Origin: Gnetum montanum
Taxonomy: Eukaryota; Streptophyta; Gnetopsida; Gnetales; Gnetaceae
NCBI GenBank assembly: GCA_015680685.1
Contig: MNCI01005895.1
Coordinates: 245,648 to 309,647, forward strand
Direction: 5' to 3'
Length of the DNA: 64,000 bases
Shown: piece after piece, positions 33,278-43,500 of the stretch
Position numbering within the stretch: the stretch's first letter is position 1
Layout: each line of letters starts with the position of its first letter
Program-made: the position numbers and the translations under genes
Notes under the pieces: model-generated
Told to the model about the DNA's origin: nothing
Seen by the model: only the letters and a program-made list of their open reading frames with translations
Database searches by the model: none

Positions 33278-35776
33278 CATAGGTCATCTTTGCCCACATC
33301 GCCTTCACCCGCATCATTTCCTTCCACGTTCTTTCCTTTTGCATCACCTTCCTCTGCACTGCCTTCTTCTGCCTCTTTATTTCCACCCTCTATGGGCCTT
33401 GCTTCTTCATCTGGGATTTGCATTCTAAAAGTGAAGTGGTCAGCTAGAGCAACACATGAAAGCTAGATTAGAGAATAAGCCTTTTCCATAGCAGAAAGTG
33501 ACTAACTCGAGATGGCCCCATGTCTACCTCGAAGGGTATGCTATCCAAACAGAGCCCAAGGTGGTGCCAGACTTTCTCCTCCATGATATTAGCCCAGTGC
33601 CTATAACTTGGTTTAGCATTTGTAGTAGCCTTCTCCTTTTCGACGGCCATCCATGTCAGTGGTCCCAGAGAAAAGTAGGTAGTAGCGGTCTCACCTATGG
33701 AAATATGCACTTCCCGTTCAGGAGATTTAGTGACCTTTACCTACTACATGAACTTGTTGTAAGCATTAGAAGTGCCAATGGAGGCCATCGACACAGACAC
33801 CGAAAAGGTCTGCAAATAGTTGGTCATTGATTTCAAGGACCACCCACACACTGTGTACATGTGTGGAAGTGGTCTACCTTTTTAGAAAAGAATTCCACTA
33901 GGACGAGCATCTCAATGGTAGGGATGCTTGGATTCGGGACCAGGAACAAATCCATGAGCCCAGAATCTTGAATATGCTTGATCAAGGATTTTGAGACCGT
34001 GCTGCATATCCAACATTGGCTCTCATCTACCTCCCTGTACTTGAAGTAGATTTTGGCATTCTAGTTCCCAGAGGTAATCACCATCACCTCTTGGGACTTC
34101 TTCGCCCCTATAGCAGTTAGCACAAAAACAAAAAAGCACAAAAACACAAAAAATAAGAAAAGACAAAAACCAAGTTAGGAAAAGCATAAGTAGTAGAAAA
34201 AATAGAAATGACACTTGAACATGTAGTAACTTACTATTTAGCTTACCAAGTTTAAATGGTGATGAGAATGGTGGAAGATGAACCAAGACATCCTCAATGG
34301 CGATCGGTTTAAAGGATGTCCATCCCTCATCCAACAAACCAAACTCCTTGCATCTATGATAGAGCTTGGGATACTGGGTTGGGTAGGTTTTGTACTCACC
34401 CTTGCATTGACCTTTCACACCTGCGTGCATATTCTCAGCAAACAAAAGCTCCCACAGCGCCATTTGTGCCAAGGTCAACACATCCGTATCACCATGAATC
34501 CCATTCTCATTGATGAAAAACATGGTAACAAACACACACTGTTAAAATTTGGCTAGCATAGCAAACATTGCATAGCATAGTGAAACATGGTTATAAAACT
34601 CACCCACCAGCACTATAAATGGTTCCTGGTGGGTTTTGGAAGCACATTCCCGTGTGACATGCATTAAACAACGTGTTGTAGGGGTGGTAGCAATTATACT
34701 CGGGCATCTCCCAAATCCAGGACAAACACCTCAAATTTCTGGGACATTAACTGGATCCTTCTCTTTGCCCACTGCTAATCACTCCATCTATCAAAAATCT
34801 CATAATACCCCAATTTTCCCCAGGAAACAGTGTTTCTGTTATGGCGGTCACTACCTCCTCTACCAGGTGTGACCAAATGATCACACTGAAGCATTGGAGG
34901 AGAAATTGCAGGAACTCCTATGCTCCCTCCCAAAACCAGACTACCTACTTCCCCACATGTGTATGGGGTGGAGGAAAATTGGCTACTGATTTGCTCATGC
35001 AACATGGAATCCCCATAAGTTCTAGGACAATCAAGATTGGCCTTAGCACTACCCTACACAACACAATAGAAAATCTTAATGGCATGTTTGAGTGAAGTTC
35101 AAATATGGTGTAGTAGAATTAACATTTAGTAGATATCGTAGCACGACTCTCTTCATACACATAGCATAGCAAAAAATACAAAGGCAATAGCGTAGAAAAA
35201 TCAGCTTAGCATAGCAACAACAAAACTGAAGGCATGTTTTTAAATAAAGAAGAATTTAATACACTACATCCATTCAACAAATCTGCCTAACAAAGTGATT
35301 TGCATTACGTCGTGATAGAACACGTGTTACACTGTCACATCGAGCACATGGCCAAACCCTCTTGAGGATTGTACGCTACACTATTTGCATGCCAAGTGGC
35401 TCAAATCGTGCAAGCCTCTGTGGCAATGATAGCCACAATGATGGTAGTCTAGGTGACCTTGCATGCAACCTTAGCATAGTGTTTGTACATCTGCTGCAGC
35501 TGAAATGGCAATAGTGATGGTGTAAGGGCAAAAACAATGACAACATGATGACAAATAACATATATTGCAAAACAAAAATCCTAGGAACAAAAAAAAAGAA
35601 CAATAGAAGCAATAACAGAGACATAGGAAAAATAGAGGGAGCATAACAGCCTACTAGGCCAATGGTGTCTCCTCTAGCACCGCGACGCCTACCTGTGAGA
35701 CACATCCTACGGTTTCGTTCACTTCATAGACCTTGGCAAGTGCTAGATGCTTGAGTTCTTCCCTAGGAGCCATCAT
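33278..35776 (-). pseudogene. Antisense accessory gene Y in element B (multi-exon)
   Basis: Read on the minus strand. Exon 1 contains ATGATGGCTCC at 35776, in a frame open further upstream, and ends TCACAG|GTAGGC at 35693. Intron 35692-35500 ends CCATTTCAG. Exon 2 (35499 to about 35340) continues in phase (LQQMYKHYAKVACKV) and looks coiled-coil. Exon 3 starts at 35053 after TTGTGTAG; it crosses one TAG at 34775 and one small shift, and ends near 34604 at GTGAGT. Exon 4 (34538-34247) is open (NENGIHGDTDVLTLAQMALW). Intron 34246-34108 has GTAAGC, a TGCTAAC branch site and CTATAG. Splicing moves directly into the frame KKSQEVMVITSGN, then KIYFKYREVDESQCWICS and DSGLMDLFLVPNPSIP. After a frameshift it continues to an acidic tail (NKEAEEGSAEEGD) and TGA at 33278. 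I do not recognise the family. It could be one gene or two adjacent ones. Confidence 0.72.
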
Positions 35777-35979
35777 TTTGCTTTCCGACTCTTTCTTCGT
35801 TGCTACAGTGAATTGCCTTGCTCTCAATTGGCATAATCGCTCTATGATTCGAATGTGGACTCTGCACTATTACAGTCTACAACAACCTCAAACTAGAAAT
35901 TCTTAAGCTTTCTATCATACTTTTCATTTATATCTATTGCTCACATTTCATTACTACTTTGTAAATTTTCACTATGCAC

Positions 35980-37640
35980 AGTTACTATGAACAAGTACTT
36001 CTTGACTAGACTTTCATCCCATTTTGGTAGGTCATGCAAGAATGGAAATCCATCATGATCTCTCTTCACCTTTAGTGTTAGCAGGTCCACATGGCAAATG
36101 TGCGAGACAATTGAACCCAAAGCTAATAGACTGGGAATCACCCGCAGTTAGCACTGTAGCATCCTTAGAAGCATCCCTTAACTAGCCTGAGAATCTGGTC
36201 CAAGCCCTAGATTTAGAGGCTTGGGATGTAACTAAGAACCCTCTGATCAAAACACTTGTGACAACATCCAGGGGGAAGATAAAAATGTTGAAACTTAGTT
36301 CCCTCCTAGATTCACAAATACACAAAGATGTAGTCAAAATTTTACAAGACAACATCGAAGTCTTCGCATGGTCATACAACAACATCTCAGGTTTAGATCC
36401 AAGGTTGATACAGCACAACATTTTCCTAGACTTGCGCATGAAATTAGTTAAGTAGAAGGCTCACAAGGTTAAACCATAGATCGCATTAGCCATACAAGAT
36501 GAAATCACCAAGCTATATCAAGATGGTTTCATCTGAGTAATTGATTACTTAAAATGGGTGTCTAACGTTGTTGTGGTTTCTAATAAAATGGGAGGGATAC
36601 ATATCTATATATAATTATAGGATCTGAATAGAGCCACGATTAAAGATGACTTCTGACTTCAAAATATCGATCAACTCATCGACACTACGGTTGGTCATGC
36701 TCTATTATCCTTCATGGATGGTTTCTTTGGCTATAACCAAATTCGTATCAACCCAGACAATCACTTAACAACAACCTTTATGACCCCATGGGGGACCTTT
36801 TGTTACACTATGATGCCTTTCAGGCTCAAAAATGCTAGAGCAACCTACCAGAGAGCCATGACTTACATATTTAGCAACTACATCCTAGCAATGTTGAACG
36901 ATTATGTGGATGATATAGCGGTCAAATATAAAGAGGCCACTGATCATCCCAATGATCTAGGTGTAGTTCTTAAACAATGTCTAATGCATGATTTATGCCT
37001 CAATCCTAAAAAGTGTGTCTTTGCGGTGAGAATGGGATGCATGCTAGGGTTTGTAGTATCAGAGGCTAGAATATGAATGGATTTTGACAAAGTCAAGGCC
37101 ATTGTTAACCTGGTACCACCTATAAATCTTAAGAAATTACATGGGTTACAAGGTAGATTACATTTTATCAAAAGGTTTATATCAAAGTTGACTGACAAGT
37201 TACACCCTATGCAACATCTTCTAAAGAAAGGGGTTAACTTTGAATGGATGACACAATGCCAACAAGCCTTTGATGATCTGAAGAAAGAGCTTTTGCATCT
37301 CCCAATGGTTTACCCACCACAAAGAGATAAGTCTTTCTTCATCTACCTTGCCACCTCAGACACATCTATTGCAGCACTATTATGTCAAAAATGAGATGAC
37401 GGTTCTGAGATACCAGTGTACTACCTAAGCCATGCACTGGTAGCATATGAAGTGAAATACAATGAGGTGGAGAGAAATTACCTTGCCTTAGTATTTGCAT
37501 AAAAGAAGTGGATACACTACCTATTTCATAGCAAGATTAACATTATTTGGAAGAGCAACATACTTCAAGCTATCACAAACAATATGTATGAAAGTAGTAG
37601 GATAGCCTGGTGGAAAGAAATAACAGCCAAATTCAATTTG
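35980..37640 (+). pseudogene. Reverse transcriptase and RNase H, element B
   Basis: The frame can be traced from about 35980. The pre-RT block NIEVFAWSYNNISGLDPRLI is typical of plant gypsy Pol. The RT then shows WVSNVVVV, SFMDGFFGYNQIRIN, TPWGTFCYTMMPFRLKNARA and the catalytic YVDD at 36903-36914. LNPKKCVFAV and LHGLQGRLHFIKRFISKLT follow. The RNase H part has FFIYLATSDTSIAALLCQK, VYYLSHALV and EVERNYLALVFA (37320-37560). About ten in-frame stops are present, mostly TAG. RT copies the RNA; RNase H removes the template. The catalytic box is intact although the frame is broken. Confidence 0.9.
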
Positions 37641-37779
37641 CATTATGTCAGCCAATCATTGACGAAAGGTCAAGCCATAGCAACCCAACTTATGACCTCA
37701 CCCATTGACAACCAAGTAATCATATACCCCAAATTCCTAGATGAGCATGTTAGCACTATCAACGTTGTCCCAACACATC

Positions 37780-38230
37780 TTGAAGCTACTTTACATTTCG
37801 ACAGTGCCTCGACCATGTGAGGGGGTACTGCAATTACTGTCATTATGTTCCCATCTGGGGAAATGCATCCTTTTGTCTATCATTTTGTGTTCCCTTGTAC
37901 AAACAATGTGGCAGAGTATGAGGGGTTACTCAGGGGCCTCTTATCAGCCCAAACATTATGCATACAACACCTGGAAATTCATGGAGATTCACAACTATTT
38001 ATGAATCAAATCACCGAGGTCTACGCCTGCAAGGATACACACCTACAACCCTACTACGACCTATCGAAAACCCTAGTAAAAAAGTTTGCAATTATGAATG
38101 TGCAACATGTGCCATGCAACGAAAACACCATAGTAGATGCCCTGGCCAGCTTGGCATTAAACATGCCACCACACTTGTTCGCAAGTTTTCTGACTTCAAT
38201 TACCGAGTGTACAAAGCCTATCACTTAGGT
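37780..38230 (+). pseudogene. Archaeal-type (second) RNase H, element B
   Basis: Blocks in order: FDSAST at 37797, IMFPSGEMHPFVYHF, NNVAEYEGLLRGL (37901-37939), HGDSQLFMNQITEVYACKDT, LQPYYDL and the end block NENTIVDALASLAL near 38120-38160. The Asp/Glu/Asp layout (first Asp, then Glu of AEYEG, Asp of GDSQL and Asp of VDALA) matches type I RNases H of the archaeal kind. This domain, in addition to the ordinary RNase H, defines Tat elements. The stretch 37845-38228 is an open frame of 127 codons, so it is well preserved. Confidence 0.85.
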
Positions 38231-39501
38231 GGGACACGTAGCCTCTATTAGTGGTACGGATACCCAAGAGTGGTACTCCAAAATTAAAACCTACCTGCAA
38301 CATGGTGAGCCCCCAAGTGGATTGACATCTACCTAGAGAGATGTGATCCACAAGCATGCCTGGTACTATGTGCTCATGGGAGACAACGCCCTATGCAAAC
38401 GCTCCTATGATGAGATATTATTGGCATTTGTAAATGAGGAGCAAGCATAGAAGGTGATTAATGAAGTACATGAGGGACTGTGTGGTGGACACATAGCACC
38501 TAGTGCTATGGCTATAAGAATCAGATGTCTAGGGTACTACTGGCCTCACATGGAGCGTGATTGGCTAGCCAAAGTCAAGATGTGTGATAGGTGCCAATGA
38601 TATGCAAATCTCATACACGTTTCACCTACAAAGTTGCATTCAATGTAGATCATGTGGCCTTTCCAATGATGGGGACTAGCCCTCATAGGACCTATCACAC
38701 CTAAGTATTCCATAGGGCATAGCTTCATCATCACTACCACTAAGTATTTTACTAAGTGAGTGGAGGTTATTCCATGAGGAAGACTACATCTTAGCAGGTT
38801 TTCCACTTCATCTTGGAAAACATCGTAACAAGGTTTGGGCTACCCATGACTATTGTAACCAACAACGGGCCACAGTTCAGTAGTGCAGAAACCTAAACCT
38901 TTTGTAGCAATCTTGGCATCAGACAATCGTTCTCCTTGACATATTACCTACAAGAGAATGTATAAGTAGAGGCTACAAATAAGTCCAACATCAATTTGCT
39001 GAAAAAAATGCTTAACAATAGCAAGAGGTGATGGCATGAGAAAATCCTCTATGTGCTATGGGCTTATAGGATGACATGTAGGACTACGACAGGTAAGACA
39101 CCTTATAGTCTTGTTTATGGATCTGAAGTGGTGTTACCTCTTGAGTTGCAGGTGCCATCACTCTAAATGATCCTATCAAATTTCATGAGTGAAGCCTAGA
39201 ATAACGGGTCAAGGATCATTGACCTCGACTCAATAAAGAAGGAGAGTGCACAAACACTAGGTTGCATAAAGCATTATCAGAATAAGCAAAGGTAGAAACA
39301 TCATGTAAATCTGCATCAATGGCCAATACATAATGGAGACCTCTTTCTCAAGGCTGTTCGTGAGCATATGAACAAATTCTCAGCAAATTGGGAATGTCCA
39401 TACATGGTCACAAAAGCCTTTGGGAATGGATCCTTCAAGCTGGCTGACAATGAGTTTGCAAATCTGGTGAATCACTCATACCTCAATTCGTACTACATTT
39501 G
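38231..39501 (+). pseudogene. Integrase, element B, two catalytic residues lost
   Basis: The zinc-binding HHCC domain is clear: EVHEGLCGGH (first His at 38469), GYYWPHMERD, then MCDRCQ (Cys codons at 38583 and 38592). The catalytic core follows with WGLALIGPI, IGHSFIITTTKYFTK and, after a frameshift near 38780, FGLPMTIVTNNGPQFSS. The family has Asp in WGLDxIGP and VTDNG; here they are Ala (38679) and Asn (38861). The Glu at 38969 remains. The C-terminal part reads WECPYMVTKAFGNGSFKLAD and ends SYYI-stop near 39501. No chromodomain is seen, as usual for Tat. Confidence 0.85.
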
Positions 39502-39504
39502 AAG

Positions 39505-40012
39505 CATGAAAATGGTAAGCTCATCCACTACAACGTAAAATTGGTAAAAAATTATTCACTATGATGTAAAACTAGCAAACAATCATCCACTACGACATAA
39601 AAATTACAAAAAAATGTCCGCTATGATGTAAAACTGGCAAAGCTTCACACACATCCATCATGACGTAAAACTAGCAAAGGTAGTTCCCTATGACTATAAA
39701 CTATCACAAACTATCTGCCATGACATAAAACTAGCATAGACCATCCGCTGGGATGCTAAACTAGCACAAGCGGTCTACTGGGACCTTAAACTAGCTTATC
39801 CATCATCTGCTACCATGATAAACTAGCACAATAGTCTACTGGAACTCTAAACTAGCACGAAGGACTGCTAGGAACTTAAAATAGTGAAACATGATCTATT
39901 GGGACCTTAAACTAGCATATCGTGGTCTACCAAGACCTTAAACTAGCATATCGTGGTCTACCAAGACCTTAAACTAGCATATCGTGGTCTACCAAGACCT
40001 TAAACTAGGTTC
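39505..40012. repeat. Junction tract after integrase of element B
   Basis: About fourteen units of 31-40 bp built on TTAAACTAGCA plus a variable middle and GGTCTACTGGGACC or similar. The last three units (39904-39934, 39935-39965 and 39966-39996) are identical 31-mers. It lies between the plus-strand integrase stop and the minus-strand gene X stop (40108). Confidence 0.92.
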
Positions 40013-40107
40013 ACAACTTGTCCCCAGCATGCATCTCTACCAGTACACATAAAGTGAGCGTGCACACTGCCAACATGGGGTGGGATGTTGTAGTTCCAGA
40101 ATGCAGT

Positions 40108-40932
40108 TCATGATGCCAAGAGAACACCCTCTGGAACATATGTAGTGCCACTACTCTTGGCATCTTGCTGATCCTCTAGAGATGTTGTATGACATCCTGC
40201 TGACCCTCTAGACCTACTACTATCATGGCTCATCACCCTGGTAGTAGCTTCCCTAGTCAGCGCCTGCTGCTAGAGTTCCATTAGTATTGTGGCCTAGCCT
40301 CAATATTGTTATCCTCCAACCCTTACCAATGCCTGAGCTTAAGAGACATTTAGCTGCTAAGTAGCCCATCTCACAGTTGAACTAATAATTCTTGCCTTGG
40401 GTAGGGATTCCTAAGCATCTGCATTCATAGTAACTCCTAGCCTCCTCGATGCCAACTCCACACTGATGCTGTCAAGGTCGTTGCTGGCCTTCCTGGTTTG
40501 GACATTGCATGCCTCAGCAAGAATGTCCAAATCTCTAGTAGCATCCACAATAGGTAAGATCCTTACCTTCATTTTGCATCATGGTTGTTTCTCTTGGTTT
40601 TCTTTCTATTGTGTTTATAGGATGTGTACTAGAGGGGCATCGGTTAGAGGTGCATTTCACCATGGTAGTAGGACACTACATCGTTACAAGGTGGTAGTCT
40701 TGATTAGCTTAGCTACTTTGGAGTGCACATCCTATCCTTCCCCTTTACCTACCTTATCTCGTTCCTTACACTTGCAAACCACTCTCTCCCCTCTTTTACA
40801 ATTTTTCCCTGATACCTATAAAGCCCTCCCATTTTTGCAACCATAAAGTCCATGATGCACGTAACATAGCTCACCGCATGGAAAGCATCTATAGGTAGGT
40901 TAAAGCCCCATGTGGATGTAACAAAACTCATT
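40108..40932 (-). pseudogene. Antisense accessory gene X downstream of integrase, element B
   Basis: On the minus strand an acceptor TTTCTTTCCTAG precedes an exon (40932-40753) that reads MSFVTSTWGFNLPIDAF, then MVAKMGGLYRYQGKIVKEG and WFASVRNEI, and ends at ATAAG|GTAGGT. A second frame (40572-40108, 155 codons) begins MKVRILPIVDATRDLDIL and continues AEACNVQTRKASNDL, SISVELASRRLGVTMNADA, a Gln-rich part and a Ser/Gly/Asp-rich end (HDSSRSRGSAG, LEDQQDAKSSG) before TGA. It has about nine stops, mainly TAG where Gln or Trp would fit. The length and helical composition are far better than on the plus strand. Some Tat elements are known to carry antisense ORFs in this 3' position. Function unknown. 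Confidence 0.66.
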
Positions 40933-41376
40933 CTAGGAAAGAAACACCTTTCCTATGACAAGGTTGTTTGCAAATGTAAATGGAAAAATAGCAAAAGGCA
41001 AAAGCGTAAGAGAGCAAAAGCTCACAGGCAAAAAAAAAAGTGTGCCTAAAACAAATGGCACATAAGCTATTTCATAATCACCCTCTCTAAGCATTTGGAT
41101 GAGAGGTCAAAGGTCAAAAAAAGCAAAGATGACCATGTAAACAATTTCCTCACAATAATTCCTATGAGGGATTATGCTAACTTTCATCTTTACCATTTTA
41201 TTTAACCTCTTTCCTCCCTGCTTAACCCTTCCATTTCCCACGCATAACCAATGCAACACTCTTAAGCACAGCTAAGCAATATCTTGGTGATCACCGAAGA
41301 GCAATGTTAACATTTCATATTCCATGGTATTTCATATTCTTTGTTGGCATCTCTCGAGTCCATCCTCCAGACATCG
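40933..41376. other. Non-coding 3' region of element B
   Basis: No coding frame. It probably holds intron or 5' sequence of gene X and the untranslated end of the genomic RNA. Confidence 0.4.
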
Positions 41377-41391
41377 ACAAAGAGGGGCCAA
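41377..41391 (+). promoter_or_regulatory. Polypurine tract of element B
   Basis: ACAAAGAGGGGCCAA directly abuts the TG of the 3' LTR. The related tracts of elements A and C have the same AAAGAG(G/A)G core. Confidence 0.82.
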
Positions 41392-43098
41392 TGAAACACC
41401 CTAAAATTTTGGGATCCTCTTGCTTCACCAGGGTCTTAGAATTTAGGCAAGGAATTTTCACAAGTGCAACATCATAAAAATTTTGCAGGAAATTGATGTT
41501 GTGTGTGTAGACTATCTAGTTTGGTAAGTTTTCTAATCAAGAGGTTTGCTATACTACGCTACGTCATGTAGTGTAGCAGGCCTTGGAAGACAGTTGCTCA
41601 GGTAACCAAACTCTTGCAGAATAAATTATTATGCTATGCTATGCTCCACAGCGTAGCACAGCATAGCAAAGGAAAAATAGAAAGGCTCAGCTTACCAAGT
41701 AATTCCAATTTCATCAAGCAAGCACTCTAGCCTTCAAAACCAGTTGCCTTCTTCAAATCCAAGTCCTTGGTAGAGCATCTGATCAGAAAATGGCAGATTA
41801 AGCAAAAAGCAGGTTGTGTTTTCTGCTACTCTATGTTACGCTACGTAGTGTAGCATAGCATAGCGACAATGCAAGAACAACAAAAGGCATTTAAATATGT
41901 AGGATCAGCAAGTTCAAAAGCTTCACTTCGCAAAGAGCAAAGGTTGTAGATTGTCAGTATGATCTTCAAACATAAGTACAAATTGTAGTTAAGGCCAGCT
42001 GCTATGTAGCATAGCATAGGATAGCAAACATGCAGAACCAGCCAATACGCCTCAAAGATTTTTAGCATCTACAACTAACTCCAACACAAATTTCTTCTTC
42101 AAACTGGTGGCTACACTATGCTACACTACATAACGTAGCACAACGTAGTAAGCAGCTATGCTACACTACATAGCATAGCACAGCATAGTAGGCAGCTACG
42201 CTACATTGGTGCACTTCACTCCTTATTTGCATCATTTTTACACATGATCCCCGCATCTCCAGTTTCGATAGCATGATTGTAGGGCTACAGGCTAATCAAT
42301 CAACTTTGCATGTTCATGCAGCGTAGACATGTTAGCATCTTGTGGGTCTAGGACACATGGTGTCCAAACTTTATTTCTTGCTTGCTCCTAGTCTTATAAA
42401 TACCCAAACAATAAATGCTCCAAGTGTTGGCAAATTAATTGAAAAATCTATTAGCAAGTTGGCAGGTTGGCAAATTAACAATTCAAAGGGTATTTCAATG
42501 GGTTGGAAAGTTGGCAAATTTTGCATGATTGGCAATTTGAAAATTAGAAGGGTTGACAATCTTGAGCATTGTTAACATTTTTGCGAGTGGAAAAAATCAA
42601 ATAGTTGGCATTCCCATTTGGCACTCTGTTAGACCTTTTCTATTTCCTTTATAGAATTTTGCATCATTAGCTCCTGAGTCCATGTTCAAGTGCATAGTCA
42701 ATTTCTCTTTGAACGTCCTAGTTACTTTTGGGATCTCTATGCTTCCCAATGCTATCCAACCAATTGTATCCACCTTGACAAAGTAAAACCATAATCTTGA
42801 AGTGGTGCATTTCTTAACTCCAGTTCACTTTATTTTCCTCTTTATCATTGCATTTTACATTGTTTTTCACTTCATTGAATTTAATACTTGTTATTTTATG
42901 CTATAAGCAATGTTTCTCAAAACAACGTTTGCAAAAGGTTTAGTGACACCGACTAAGTTCCTGTCTGATCAACCAGACCGTTCAGGGCACCTCATTTCTA
43001 TTTTATCCAGCACAGCCCTTGCACGGATCCAGGGTTAAGATTGTCCAACTGATGAACTCTTAGTGTTTTTCTAGTTGTTCACATTTTTGGTCCCTACA
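41392..43098 (+). repeat. 3' LTR of element B
   Basis: 1707 bp, starting TGAAACACCC and ending GGTCCCTACA. It retains the TATAAATA box and the CTATGCTA hairpin clusters of the 5' LTR (for example 41540-41575, 41630-41665, 41825-41865 and 42110-42200), though individual words differ. Many of the differences are C/T or G/A changes. Confidence 0.92.
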
Positions 43099-43103
43099 CC
43101 ATT
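43099..43103 (+). other. Right target site duplication of element B
   Basis: CCATT, identical to the five bases before the 5' LTR. Confidence 0.9.
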
Positions 43104-43500
43104 TAGAAGTGGATGTAGTTCCACTAAGCAAACTCTAGTAATGAGGCCCTAAATCTTAAGTTTGAAACTAGGCATGACATCCATTATTATGATGAATTTA
43201 CCCCACAACATAGTCACATGATGAGAGATAATAATTAGAGGTAGAGGTGGTCCATTCCTAAACACACATTTGTTTCTAGCCTTCCACAAGCACCAGAGAA
43301 GTATTGCCATAGTGGAGTCAACATAGAAAGGTAATTGAGAATCTAAACCATTGACAATCCAAACAAGAAAGATATGCATGCATTCATAAAGGAGATGTAG
43401 TTGTGTTTTCATAGTGCCCATGCCACAAAGGATGTAGATATCATTGATTTTAATGCCAAAATGATGGAGAAAGACTTTTGTTGGGATAGCATTTTTTTAT
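43104..43500 (-). pseudogene. LINE C-terminal (zf-RVT) remnant, interrupted by element B
   Basis: The minus-strand frame 43421-43149 (90 codons), with its upstream extension, reads GIKINDIYILCGM, TQLHLLYECMHIFLVW, AILLWCLWKARNKCVFRNG and VTMLWGKF. This is the region after RT in plant L1-type LINEs: a Cys/His block ending E-T-x-H-L-L-x-x-C...W, followed by (I/L)W-K-A-R-N. It stops at the CCATT target site of element B, and its continuation would lie in 27663-26816. No RT is found upstream. Confidence 0.7.

Larger units (their letters stand above)
27664..43098 (+). mobile_element. Element B: complete but decayed Tat-type Ty3/gypsy LTR retrotransposon
   Basis: 15.4 kb with LTRs at 27664-29343 and 41392-43098, PBS, leader, gag, protease, RT-RNase H, archaeal-type RNase H, integrase and PPT, in that order on the plus strand. 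The CCATT duplication is perfect. The dual RNase H and the gag knuckle spacing place it in the Tat lineage. Between protease and RT lie 3.2 kb holding a minus-strand gene with introns; between integrase and the 3' LTR lie 1.9 kb holding another. The LTRs match at roughly four positions in five over the first 300 bp, so the insertion is old. Gag lacks its capsid domain and integrase lacks two catalytic acids, so the copy is not functional. Confidence 0.92.

Noticed and set aside
34023-34535. Membrane protein suggested by a Phe/Leu-rich stretch in a 170-codon minus ORF
   Set aside because: The hydrophobic part is the translation of a T-rich intron (34246-34108) with donor, branch site and acceptor.
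34278-35095. Plus ORFs at 34278-34556, 34636-34872 and 34841-35095
   Set aside because: They are complements of gene Y exons, without motifs.
35376-35705. Membrane protein from the minus ORF of 109 codons
   Set aside because: The same reason: the Leu/Phe run is the intron 35692-35500 of gene Y.
40466-40846. Plus-strand ORF of 126 codons with an internal GT...AG pair
   Set aside because: The minus strand gives longer protein-like frames with splice sites (gene X). The plus ORF is Ser/Leu/His-rich with no motif.
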